Source of the DNA: an uncultured bacterium
GTDB lineage: Bacteria; Verrucomicrobiota; Kiritimatiellia; RFP12; UBA1067
Length of the DNA stretch: 64,000 nucleotides
Direction of reading: 5' to 3'
Assembly: GCA_902764415.1 (NCBI GenBank)
Contig: CACWVU010000008.1
Span: forward strand, 1-64,000
The notes under the pieces are model-generated. The model did no database searches and was not told the DNA's origin. It saw only the letters and a program-made list of their open reading frames with translations. The translations under genes and the position numbers were made by a program. This document shows, piece by piece, positions 41,899 through 50,407 of the stretch. The number at the start of each line of letters is the position of its first letter. Position 1 is the first letter of the stretch.

Positions 41899-42564
41899 AT
41901 GATATATGCGTTGAGAAAGTTGATCGCCTTCGTGTTCCTCGGCGGGATGTTCTGGTTCATCTACCAGGACCTGGACAACCTCGACAAGCCGTGGTTCATG
42001 CATGCGCTCGGGCTCATCGCCATTGTCTTCGCCTTCTTCTGGCTGCTCATCCCGATGGTGGTGGTGCGTTTCCGCATCGCCGCCCGCCGCCGCCAGAACC
42101 TGACGCGCTACGGCGAGTGGCGCGCGGCGCTCGGTCCCGGCGGCCCGCGGCCGCTGGAGAAGGGCGGCGAGCGGCTCCGGCTTGGGGACGGCGAGAAAGT
42201 CTACTTTCACGAGCGCGGCACGCTGTATGTCCGCGCCGGAACGGGATTCGACGAGGTATCCGTCCCCGGCCGCCCGGGCGACGTGGCCTTTCCACGGCTC
42301 CGCCACCTCGGACGCAAGATCCAGCGCGTCCACTTCTACCTCACCGACCGGAGGGTAGTTTTCCTGGGCAAGGAGATCGATCGCGCCTTTGCGCTTTCCG
42401 CCGATTTGCCGTTCTCCGACACGCCGGGCGGCATCGTCTTCGCGTTTCCGTCCACCGAAGGCGGCGAGATGGCGTTTACCTTCCGCAATCCGCTGGTTGC
42501 CGCCGAAGTGCTGCAGGCGGTGATTCGCGGCGGCGCGGATTCGGTTTCGTTAACAAAACGTTAA
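41899..42564 (+). CDS. Small membrane protein with PH-like domain, unknown function
   Basis: A 221-residue protein with two N-terminal membrane helices (about residues 5-20 and 32-52), a basic turn (RIAARRRQNLTR) and a soluble beta-rich domain. The segment VHFYLTDRRVVFLGKEI near 150-166 resembles bacterial PH-like domains (the phrase LTDRRV is typical of them). Function unknown. Start ATG with GGAGGGCTG upstream, 25 nt after the SDR stop. After the stop, CAAAAC (42554-42559) and GTTTTG (42569-42574) could form a weak hairpin. Confidence 0.6.
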   Translation: MIYALRKLIAFVFLGGMFWFIYQDLDNLDKPWFMHALGLIAIVFAFFWLLIPMVVVRFRIAARRRQNLTRYGEWRAALGPGGPRPLEKGGERLRLGDGEKVYFHERGTLYVRAGTGFDEVSVPGRPGDVAFPRLRHLGRKIQRVHFYLTDRRVVFLGKEIDRAFALSADLPFSDTPGGIVFAFPSTEGGEMAFTFRNPLVAAEVLQAVIRGGADSVSLTKR

Positions 42565-42632
42565 CACTGTTTTGCTAATATACGCGTCAAAGCCCGGTCC
42601 AGGTGGGCCAGGTGCAGCGAGAGGCTGATTTT

Positions 42633-42641
42633 TGGTATAAT
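42633..42641 (+). promoter_or_regulatory. Extended -10 promoter of the Gld-like ABC operon
   Basis: TGGTATAAT, hexamer 42636-42641; the leader of about 25 nt contains AAAAGGAG. Confidence 0.75.
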
Positions 42642-42672
42642 ATACAAACTCAAGAAAAGGAGTCAAGGACAA

Positions 42673-43404
42673 ATGCTTGAAGTCAAGAACCTGAAGAAGC
42701 GCTTCGGCGACTTCGAGGCGGTGAAGGGCGTTTCCTTCGTCGTCAACGAGGGCGAAGTGCTGGGCTTCCTGGGCCCGAACGGCGCCGGCAAGTCCACCAC
42801 CATGCGGATGATCACCGGCTTTCTGCCGCCGACCGCCGGCACGGCCGTTATAAACGGCCACGACATCGCCGCCGACCCGATCGCGGCCAAGGCCGACCTC
42901 GGGTACCTGCCGGAGTCCGCTCCGAGCTACAAGGCGATGACGGTCAGGGACTACCTGGCGTTCGTCGCGTCGGTCCGCCGCGACCGCTGCCCCGACGTCG
43001 CGAAGGCGGTGGAGGCGGCGATCGCCAAGGCGAAGCTCGAGGGCAAGGCCAACCAGACGATCGAGACGCTGTCGAAGGGCTACCGCCAGCGCACCGCGTT
43101 CGCGGCGGCGATCATCCACGACCCGAAGGTGCTGATCATGGACGAGCCGACCGACGGCCTCGACCCCAACCAGAAGTTCACCGTCCGCGAGATGATCAAG
43201 GAGATGGCCGCGCAGGGCAAGGCGATCATCATCTCCACCCACATCCTCGAGGAGGTCGACGCGGTCTGCTCGAAGGTGGTGGTGATTGCCGACGGCGAGG
43301 TGAAGTTCGAGGGCTCGCCCGACGGGCTCAAGGCGCAGGATCCGTCCGGCAACGGCCGGCTTGACGAGGCGTTTCGCAGCCTCACGATGAAGGAGGCGAA
43401 GTGA
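42673..43404 (+). CDS. ABC transporter ATP-binding protein (GldA-like)
   Basis: A 243-residue ABC ATPase with Walker A GPNGAGKST (about 37-45), signature LSKGYRQR, Walker B VLIMDEPTDGLDP and the switch His in STHILEE. It groups by context with the following fused permease/auxiliary protein and a DUF4340 protein, the set found in Gld-type ABC systems (GldA with GldF and GldG). In Flavobacterium these genes are needed for gliding; in most other phyla the role is unknown. Overlaps the next gene by one base. Confidence 0.88.
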   Translation: MLEVKNLKKRFGDFEAVKGVSFVVNEGEVLGFLGPNGAGKSTTMRMITGFLPPTAGTAVINGHDIAADPIAAKADLGYLPESAPSYKAMTVRDYLAFVASVRRDRCPDVAKAVEAAIAKAKLEGKANQTIETLSKGYRQRTAFAAAIIHDPKVLIMDEPTDGLDPNQKFTVREMIKEMAAQGKAIIISTHILEEVDAVCSKVVVIADGEVKFEGSPDGLKAQDPSGNGRLDEAFRSLTMKEAK

Positions 43405-45986
43405 TGAAAAACGCCATTGCCGTCTTTAAGCGCGAGTTCAAGGCGTACTTCGACTCGCCGGTCGCCTACGTGTTCCTGGTGGCGTTTCTCGCGCTCATCG
43501 GGTTCATGACCTTCGCCGTGGCGATGTTCTACGAGCGCCGCCAGGCTGACCTCGCCCCGTTCTTCTTCTGGCATCCGTGGGTGTACCTGCTGTTGGTGCC
43601 GGCGGCGACGATGGGCCTGTGGGCGGACGAGCGGCGCAACGGCACCGCGGAGCTCCTGCTGACGCTGCCGGTGACGCTCGTCCAGGTGCTGGTGGGCAAG
43701 TTCCTTGCCGCCTGGGCGTTCATCGCAATCGCCCTCGGCCTCACCTTCCCGGTGGCGCTCACTGCCGGCTACCTCGGCTCGCCCGACTGGGGCGCGGTCG
43801 CCTGCGGCTACCTCGGCTCGCTGCTGCTCGCCGGCGCCGCGTGCGCGACGGGCGTCTTCGCCTCGTCGATCTCGAAGTCGAGCGTGATCGGCTTTGTTGT
43901 CTCGCTGGCGATGATCTTCATGCTGCTGATCGTCGGGTTCGACCCGGTTGTCGGAGCGGTCGCGGGCTGGGGCGTCCCCACCTGGATCACCGACGCGGTG
44001 GCGGCGTGCTCGCTCCTCTCGCACTTCGAGGCGCTGCGGCGCGGCGTGGTGGACCTGGCGGACGTCGGCTACTACGTCGGCGTGATCGTCTTCATGCTGG
44101 CGGCGGCGAAGACGGTGACCGACGGCCGGCGCGGCGCGTCCAAGGGCGTCGTCGGGCTCGTCCTCATCGCGGTCGTCGCCGCGGCGGCGGACATAGTAAT
44201 CGCCAAGCTGCCGCTTCGCGTCGACCTCACCGCGGAGAGGCTCTACACGCTCTCCTCCGGCTCGCGCGCGGTGCTCGGCAAGCTCGACCAGGACGTCACC
44301 CTCAAGCTCTACTTCAGCGCCTCGGCGCCGGACATGCCGATGGCGCTCAAGACCTACGCCCAGCAGGTCGAGAACCTGCTCAAGGAGTACGTGCGCGCGT
44401 CGGGCGGGCGCGTGGCGCTCGAGGCCTACGACCCGAAGCCTGACTCCGACGCCGAGGAGTGGGCGCAGCGCTACGGCGTGGAGCCGCAGACGGCGAATCC
44501 GTTCGGCGCGCCGGTCTACTTCGGCGTCGTCGCGGTCTGCGGCGACCGCGAGGAGACGCTGGGCGTGGTCTCGCCCAAGACCGAGGCTACGCTTGAATAC
44601 GACCTTACCCGCCTTGTCACCCGCGTGGCGTGGCCGGAGCGTCCGGTCGTGGGGGTGATGACCTCGCTCGACGGCGTGCTCGGCGAGAAGCCGAACCCGA
44701 TGGCGATGAGGATGGGTCAGCGTCCGCAGCAGGGCTGGGCGGCGTTCGCCGAGCTCGCGAAGGACTACGACGTGCGCGAGGTGGCGGTCGACGCGAAGGA
44801 GATCGACCCCGCGGTGAAGACGCTCGTCCTCCTGCACGCGAAGGACCTCTCGGACGCCACGCTCTACGCGATCGACCAGTTCGTCCTCCGCGGCGGCCGG
44901 CTCGTCGCCTGCGTCGACCCGTTCTCGATCAAGGACATGATCGCCTCGCGCCAGAGCCAGCCGAACCAGATGATGATGCAGATGGGCGGCGACGGCCCCT
45001 CGACGCTCGGCAAGCTCTTCGATGCGTGGGGCGTCAAGTTCGACACCGGCAAGGTGGTCTGCGACCTCGAGGCTTCGACCCGCCTCGGCAACGGACAGGG
45101 CGGCGTCGAGGACAACCCCGCGTTCCTCTCGCTTGGCAAGGCGAACATGGACAAGGGCGACCTCCTCGTCTCGCGCCTTAGCCAGGTGATGCTGCCGTTC
45201 GCGGGCGCGCTCGACTTCGCGAAGAAGGACATGGACCTCGTCTTTACCCCGGTCATCACCACCTCGGAGAAGAACTCCTGCACGGTGGACAAGATGTCGC
45301 TGCAGTTCGGCGGCGGGGTGAAGGACATGGTTCCTGACGGCAAGGGCCGCGTCGTCGCGGCGCGCCTCGCCGGCACCTTCAAGACCGCGTTCCCGAAGGG
45401 TCCGGACGGGACGAACGACGTCTCGAAGGCGCTCGCCGAGGGCAAGGGCGCGGTGATGCTCGTCGCCGACACCGACTTCCTCGCCGACGACTTCTGCGTG
45501 CGGATCATCAAGACCCCGTTCGGCCAGATCCCGCAGCTCATCAACGAGAACCTCACGCTCTTCGCGAACGTGATCGAGCAGTTCGCCGGCAACGAGGACC
45601 TGATCGGCGTCAGGAGCCGCGGCGCCTCGGACCGTCCGTTCACCAAGGTCAACGAACTGGAGGCGGAGGCGATGCGCAAGTGGCAGCAGAAGGAGGCCGA
45701 CCTGCAGGCCGAGCTCGAGGCCACCCAGCAGCGGCTCCAGGCGCTGCAGAAGCAGAAGAGCGGCAGCGAGCGGATGATCCTCTCGAAGGAGCAGCAGGAC
45801 GAGATCGTGCGCTTCCGGAAGAAGCAGGCCGACACCCGCCGCGAGCTCAAGAACGTGCGCAAGGAGCTGACGAGCGGCATCGACTCGCTCGGGCTCTTCC
45901 TCAAGGCGGTCAACATCGGCCTGATGCCGCTCATTGTGGTGCTCTTTGGCCTCGGCCGCGGGTGGATGCGGAAGCGCCGCGCCTGA
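43404..45986 (+). CDS. Fused ABC-2 permease and auxiliary protein (GldF-GldG fusion)
   Basis: An 860-residue fusion. Residues 1-240 form an ABC-2 permease with six helices (AYFDSPVAYVFL and DERRNGTAELLLTLPVT are GldF-type landmarks). After a further helix (about 250-270), residues 275-830 match the GldG/ABC-auxiliary domain: RVDLTAERLYTLSSGSRAVL, then a large periplasmic domain and a C-terminal helix. A coiled-coil region near 755-830 is rich in Glu, Gln and Lys. Start ATG 43404 after AAGGAGG. The stop codon forms the loop of a perfect 8-bp hairpin (45976-45994). Confidence 0.85.
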   Translation: MKNAIAVFKREFKAYFDSPVAYVFLVAFLALIGFMTFAVAMFYERRQADLAPFFFWHPWVYLLLVPAATMGLWADERRNGTAELLLTLPVTLVQVLVGKFLAAWAFIAIALGLTFPVALTAGYLGSPDWGAVACGYLGSLLLAGAACATGVFASSISKSSVIGFVVSLAMIFMLLIVGFDPVVGAVAGWGVPTWITDAVAACSLLSHFEALRRGVVDLADVGYYVGVIVFMLAAAKTVTDGRRGASKGVVGLVLIAVVAAAADIVIAKLPLRVDLTAERLYTLSSGSRAVLGKLDQDVTLKLYFSASAPDMPMALKTYAQQVENLLKEYVRASGGRVALEAYDPKPDSDAEEWAQRYGVEPQTANPFGAPVYFGVVAVCGDREETLGVVSPKTEATLEYDLTRLVTRVAWPERPVVGVMTSLDGVLGEKPNPMAMRMGQRPQQGWAAFAELAKDYDVREVAVDAKEIDPAVKTLVLLHAKDLSDATLYAIDQFVLRGGRLVACVDPFSIKDMIASRQSQPNQMMMQMGGDGPSTLGKLFDAWGVKFDTGKVVCDLEASTRLGNGQGGVEDNPAFLSLGKANMDKGDLLVSRLSQVMLPFAGALDFAKKDMDLVFTPVITTSEKNSCTVDKMSLQFGGGVKDMVPDGKGRVVAARLAGTFKTAFPKGPDGTNDVSKALAEGKGAVMLVADTDFLADDFCVRIIKTPFGQIPQLINENLTLFANVIEQFAGNEDLIGVRSRGASDRPFTKVNELEAEAMRKWQQKEADLQAELEATQQRLQALQKQKSGSERMILSKEQQDEIVRFRKKQADTRRELKNVRKELTSGIDSLGLFLKAVNIGLMPLIVVLFGLGRGWMRKRRA

Positions 45987-45994
45987 GGCGCGGC
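45976..45994. repeat. Perfect hairpin with the stop codon as its loop
   Basis: GCCGCGCC-TGA-GGCGCGGC: 8-bp stem, and the TGA stop of the GldFG gene is the 3-nt loop. No T-tract follows. Confidence 0.5.
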
Positions 45995-46032
45995 CTGGAC
46001 ACGGCAACTGCAATCGGAAAGGAACCTCTGAA

Positions 46033-46923
46033 ATGACGAACAAGAATCTGGCGGTGCTCGCGGTGGCGGCGGTCGCGCTCGGCGGCGCGGCGCTCTACCT
46101 GAACAGCTCCTCGCGCCCGGCGGGCGCGAAGCTGAACGGCGAGAAGGTGCTCCCCGGCCTCGACGCGGCCGAGGTGGCGTCCATCGAATTCGGCGAGAAG
46201 CTCAAGCTTTCGGCCGGCGACGGCGGCTGGAAGATCGACACCTACTACGGCTATCCGGCCGACCGTACGAAGATCGCGGACAACCTGATGAAGCTCGTCG
46301 AGCTCAAGGTGGGCCAGGTCGCGCGCGGGAAGAAGATCGAAAAGCCGGAGAGCCTGGTGCTGCGCGACGCCGCGGGCAAGGCGCTTGCGGAGCTGCCGCT
46401 CGGCGAGCGCCACGCGAAGTGGGGCCACGGCCGCTACGCGCTCTACAAGGGCGAGGCGGTGCTTCTCTCCGACCAGCTCGACGCGTTCGAGTCGACCGAC
46501 GCCGACGCGGACGCCAAGCGCTGGTGCGAGACGAAGATCGTCGACGAGCCGTGGATCAGTTTCAACAAGGTGGCGGACCCGAAGGCGGACGCCGCGGCCT
46601 ACGGCTTTGCGACCGGTGTCGTCGCCAAGGTGACGATCGGCGGCGACACCAACTGCACCATCACAGTCGGCGCCCCGGTCAAGGGCGGCTCCGACCGCTA
46701 CGTCAAGCTCAACGGATCCGACTGGGTGTACGAGGTATCGTCCTATTCGGTGGAGAAGTTCCTGCCCAAGCCCGAAGAGCCCAAGGCCGAGGAGAAAGCT
46801 GCGGAGCCTGAGGCCGAGGTTAAGGCCGAGGAGCCAGCCGCTAAGGCCGAGGAGCCCGTGAAGGCCGAGGAGCCCGTGAAGGCTGAGGAACCGGTGAAAG
46901 CAGAAACGCCGGCAAAGGAGTGA
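46033..46923 (+). CDS. DUF4340 domain protein, Gld-associated
   Basis: A 296-residue protein with one N-terminal membrane anchor (LAVLAVAAVALGGAALYL) and DUF4340-like repeats (GWKIDTYYGYPADRTKIADNLMKLVELKVGQ; the phrase after the anchor is typical). DUF4340 proteins usually sit next to GldF/GldG genes and probably complete the complex on the periplasmic side. The last 60 residues are a charged low-complexity tail with tandem KAEEPV units encoded by an 18-nt repeat. Start ATG 46033; GGAAAGGAA upstream. Confidence 0.75.
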   Translation: MTNKNLAVLAVAAVALGGAALYLNSSSRPAGAKLNGEKVLPGLDAAEVASIEFGEKLKLSAGDGGWKIDTYYGYPADRTKIADNLMKLVELKVGQVARGKKIEKPESLVLRDAAGKALAELPLGERHAKWGHGRYALYKGEAVLLSDQLDAFESTDADADAKRWCETKIVDEPWISFNKVADPKADAAAYGFATGVVAKVTIGGDTNCTITVGAPVKGGSDRYVKLNGSDWVYEVSSYSVEKFLPKPEEPKAEEKAAEPEAEVKAEEPAAKAEEPVKAEEPVKAEEPVKAETPAKE

Positions 46924-46952
46924 CTTCGCGCTTGAAGACGAGGACCGATTTT

Positions 46953-46961
46953 TGATATAAT
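46953..46961 (+). promoter_or_regulatory. -10 promoter of secY
   Basis: TGATATAAT, hexamer 46956-46961, followed by a leader of about 41 nt with GAGGAGA. Confidence 0.7.
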
Positions 46962-47008
46962 ACACAAATAATTTCCAATCTGACCAAGAAAGAAGAGGAG
47001 ATAAAGAC

Positions 47009-48397
47009 ATGTCGATGATGAAGGGGTTTTCGAATGCGTTCCGCATCCCCGAGCTCCGCAAAAAGATCCTGATTACCCTGGGTCTCGTGTTTGTGTGCCG
47101 TCTGGTGTCGCAGATTCCGACCCCGGGAGTGGACTGGCAGACGCTCCAGAAGCTGGTGGCCGACCTCAAGTCGCAGTCCGGCGGCGGCGGCATGCTCGAC
47201 CTCTTCGACGTCTTCACCGGCGGCGCGCTTGGTCAGTGCGCGATTGGCTTCCTCTCGATCTGGCCCTACATCTCGGCGCAGATCGTGATCCAGCTCCTCT
47301 CTTCGGTCATTCCGTCGCTTGAGAAGCTGAAGAAGGAAGGGGAATCCGGCCGCCAGCAGCTTGCGCAGATCACGCGGTGGCTCACGATTGTCCTCTGCGT
47401 GGTGCAGTCGTGGGGCATCGCGACGGCGCTCAGCCACCCGGCGGCGCTTGGCGACGCCTTCGCCGGCGTGGAGATCGTGACCAACCCCGGCATCGGCTTC
47501 CACCTGATGACGGTGATCGGCATGACGACCGCGTCGCTCTTCGTGATGTGGCTCGCCGACCAGATCACCACCTTCGGCATCGGCAACGGCGCGTCGCTGA
47601 TCATCATGATCAACATCACCTCGCGACTCCCGGCAGCGCTCATCAGCGCGTGGGAGCGCTACTTCGGCCTCGCAGGCGTAGAGGCGTCGGCGCCGATCGC
47701 CGAGATGCCGATCGTGGTCGGCTTCTTCCTGCTGGTGGTGATGGGCACGGTGATGCTCACCCAGGGCGTGAGGAAGGTGACGATCAACTCCACCAGCCGC
47801 AGCGCGGCGGGCGGCGGCTCCTACGGCGCGATGCGCCAGACGTTCATGCCGCTGAGGGTGAACTACACTGGCGTCATGCCGATCATCTTCGCCCAGCCGC
47901 TCATCTCGCTGCCGGCGGCGCTGCTGCAGCGCTTCACCGCGTCGGGGACTCGTCTCCACGAGTTCGCGCAGCGGCTCGGCGACAGCGGCTCGGCGCTGCA
48001 CCTCGTGGTCTACGCCGCGCTGATCATGTTCTTCGCGTTCTTCTGGGTGGCCACGCAGTTCAACGCGGTGGACATCTCCGAGAACCTCAAGAAGGGCGGC
48101 TCGTACATCCCGGGCATCCGCCCGGGCCGCGCCACGGCGGAGTATCTCGACGACATGATGACCAAGATCACGCTCATCGGCGGCACTGGTCTCTTGATTG
48201 TAGCGATCATCCCGATGATTCTGATGGGCTGGATGCACATCCCGTGGGCGATCGCCTCGTTCTTCGGCGGCACCTCGCTCCTGATCATCGTGGGCGTGGC
48301 GCTTGACACGTTGCGCATCATGGAGTCGCATCTGCTGGTCAGGAAGTACGACGGGTTCCTCTCGCACGGCTCGCTCCGCGGGCGCGGAGGGGTGTGA
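47009..48397 (+). CDS. secY: Protein translocase subunit SecY
   Basis: SecY forms the protein-conducting channel. The 462-residue protein has ten hydrophobic segments and the usual landmarks: N-terminal AFRIPELRKKILITL, the plug region GGGMLDLFDVFTGG, QLLSSVIPSLEKLKKEGESGR, and the cytosolic loop with GIRPGRATAEYL. It is not in a ribosomal-protein operon: the upstream gene is DUF4340 and the downstream gene is a GtrA-like protein, and it has its own promoter. GTG of the next gene overlaps its stop. Confidence 0.96.
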   Translation: MSMMKGFSNAFRIPELRKKILITLGLVFVCRLVSQIPTPGVDWQTLQKLVADLKSQSGGGGMLDLFDVFTGGALGQCAIGFLSIWPYISAQIVIQLLSSVIPSLEKLKKEGESGRQQLAQITRWLTIVLCVVQSWGIATALSHPAALGDAFAGVEIVTNPGIGFHLMTVIGMTTASLFVMWLADQITTFGIGNGASLIIMINITSRLPAALISAWERYFGLAGVEASAPIAEMPIVVGFFLLVVMGTVMLTQGVRKVTINSTSRSAAGGGSYGAMRQTFMPLRVNYTGVMPIIFAQPLISLPAALLQRFTASGTRLHEFAQRLGDSGSALHLVVYAALIMFFAFFWVATQFNAVDISENLKKGGSYIPGIRPGRATAEYLDDMMTKITLIGGTGLLIVAIIPMILMGWMHIPWAIASFFGGTSLLIIVGVALDTLRIMESHLLVRKYDGFLSHGSLRGRGGV

Positions 48398-48900
48398 CCC
48401 CGGTCAGCAAGATCCTGTCCCACGACAGCGGTCCGTTCTGGCAGTTTGTCAAGTACGGCGCCATCGGGGTAATGGCGACCCTCGTGCAGACGGGGGTCTT
48501 CTACGTCATGGCGGCAACCTGCCTCAAGTGTCTGACGGCCGATGACTGGGCGGTGAGGTTCCTGGGGCTCCCATCGGTCTCCTTCACCGGCGAGGAGTCG
48601 TGGTACGCCTCGCGCGGGACGCTGGCTGCGGCCGCGACGGCGGTGGGCTTCGTTGTCGCCAACGTCTTCTGCTGGCTGATGAACCGCTGGTTCGTGTTCC
48701 GTCCCGGCAAGTTCAGGTGGCATATTGAGCTCGCGATGTTCTTCGGCGCGTCCACGTTGGCGACGGTCATCGCGCTTTCGCTCATGAAATTCCTGATTGA
48801 CCAGTTCGGGATGATGACGACTCTGGCCGTGTTCGTCGAGATCATGGTCTCGTTTATGGTCAACTTTTTCGTCCGCAAGTTCTTTATCTTCAAGGGGTAG
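48394..48900 (+). CDS. GtrA-like membrane protein
   Basis: A 168-residue protein with four predicted membrane helices. The landmarks FVKYGAIGVMATLVQTGVFY at the N-terminus and NVFCWLMNRWFVFRP in the middle are those of the GtrA/DPMS family, thought to flip or present polyprenyl-linked sugars to glycosyltransferases. Start is GTG 48394 inside the secY stop region. A long hydrophilic insert between helices 1 and 2 (about 47-72) is larger than usual. No glycosyltransferase gene is adjacent. Confidence 0.75.
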   Translation: MTPVSKILSHDSGPFWQFVKYGAIGVMATLVQTGVFYVMAATCLKCLTADDWAVRFLGLPSVSFTGEESWYASRGTLAAAATAVGFVVANVFCWLMNRWFVFRPGKFRWHIELAMFFGASTLATVIALSLMKFLIDQFGMMTTLAVFVEIMVSFMVNFFVRKFFIFKG

Positions 48901-48904
48901 GGTT

Positions 48905-50407
48905 GTGGCAAGATTTGGCATTAGATTGGTTTTAGCGTTTATCGTCGCGTCGACTGCACTGGCGGTGGTTGGAATCGACGAGGAGACGCCCCAATCGCCG
49001 TCCCAGCCCCAATCGCCGTCCCAGCCCCAATTCACGCCCGACATCGAGACGCGGATCGTCAAGCTCAACCACGCGTCGGCGGCTGAGGTGGCCGAGAAGC
49101 TGAATATGATGTGGAACGGCGAGTTCGGCCAGGTGTGGAGGGTGACGAAGATGGCTGTCGCCTACCCCGAGTCGAACTCGATCATGATTACTGCGCCCAA
49201 GACCATCCTCGACGCCTGCGAGAAGGCGCTCGCTGCGCTGGACGTGGAGGCGCAGCAGGTCTACATCGAGGCGAGGTTCGTGGAGCTCGGCAACACCGCC
49301 TCCCACAAGGTCGGCATCGACTGGTCGATGTTCGACGGCATGAAGGGCACGGCGACGCTCGGAGGCGGCGTCAACAGCCGCCGCGTCGGCGACGCGGTCT
49401 CGTCGTTCACCACGAGGAACGGCGCCAACGAGTACAACTACACCGAGTACAGCGTCGGCGGGCGCGACGCGGACGGCAACGCCAAGAGCAGCGGCGGGCG
49501 CGATGGCTCGATCACCTACTTCAACGGCACCCTGAACTTCTCCGAGATGTCGCTAACCCTGAGCGCGCTCGACAAGACCGAGGACGCCAAGACCTTCTCC
49601 AACCCGAAGATCATCGTCTCTTCCGGAAAGAAGGCGACGGTCGACATGACCACCAAGTACCCGAACGTGAAGGTGGCCGCCAAGCGCACTGAGGCGAGCG
49701 GGTCGACTTCGCTCGACATCGCCTCGAACCTGGAGGCGATCCCCGGCGAGGACAAGTTTATGTTCGCGAACGAGGCGTTCTTCAGCTGGGGCATCTCGCT
49801 CGACGTGACGCCGCGCGTGGGTACCAACGGCCTCATCAACGTCTCGATCGTGCCGACCATCTCCTCGCTCAAGGACTGGGTGATTACCGGCACCAGCTCC
49901 GACGACGACTCGGGCACCATCTCGTCGAAGTACCCAGAGATCCAGGTGCAGCGGCTTGTGACCGAGTTCAACCTCGCGAGCGGCACCACCGCGGTGATCG
50001 GAGGCCTCTCCGTGACCGAGGAACGCCAGGTGGACAGCGGCATTCCGCTTCTCAGGTCCATTCCCTGGATTGGCCCGAGGATCTTCGGCGGTATGGAGCG
50101 CGTCAAGGAGCAGAAGGAGATCATCGTCTTCGTCACCGTCGGGCTCGTTGACCCCCACGAGATCCGCGAGGACGCGGGGCTCCCCAAGAACGCCGTCCTG
50201 GGCCGCCAGTACACGAAGGGACAGAAACTCGAGCCCGGCGACCGCCCCGAGCGCAGTATGGAGGGTATGGAGTCGCTCGACATGCGACTCCTTGAGGAGC
50301 AGGCGAAGGACCCGCTCCAGACGAAGAAGCGCGGTGCAAACTTCAACTTCGGCGACTACATGCCGTTCACCAAGGACGAAAACTACAAAGAAAGGTCAGA
50401 CGACTAA
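48905..50407 (+). CDS. Secretin-family outer-membrane protein
   Basis: A 500-residue protein starting at GTG 48905, with a signal peptide (VLAFIVASTALAVVG). It has one secretin N1-type domain (IVKLNHASAAEVAEKLN...) and a C-terminal secretin channel: QQVYIEARFVELG, ISLDVTPRVG and the hallmark GTTAVIGGLSVTEERQVDSGIPLLRSIPWIG. Secretins form outer-membrane pores of type II/III secretion or type IV pili. The protein has only one N-domain and no partner genes here, so the machinery is encoded elsewhere or differs. An 18-nt tandem repeat encodes QSPSQP twice after the signal peptide. Confidence 0.82.
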   Translation: MARFGIRLVLAFIVASTALAVVGIDEETPQSPSQPQSPSQPQFTPDIETRIVKLNHASAAEVAEKLNMMWNGEFGQVWRVTKMAVAYPESNSIMITAPKTILDACEKALAALDVEAQQVYIEARFVELGNTASHKVGIDWSMFDGMKGTATLGGGVNSRRVGDAVSSFTTRNGANEYNYTEYSVGGRDADGNAKSSGGRDGSITYFNGTLNFSEMSLTLSALDKTEDAKTFSNPKIIVSSGKKATVDMTTKYPNVKVAAKRTEASGSTSLDIASNLEAIPGEDKFMFANEAFFSWGISLDVTPRVGTNGLINVSIVPTISSLKDWVITGTSSDDDSGTISSKYPEIQVQRLVTEFNLASGTTAVIGGLSVTEERQVDSGIPLLRSIPWIGPRIFGGMERVKEQKEIIVFVTVGLVDPHEIREDAGLPKNAVLGRQYTKGQKLEPGDRPERSMEGMESLDMRLLEEQAKDPLQTKKRGANFNFGDYMPFTKDENYKERSDD

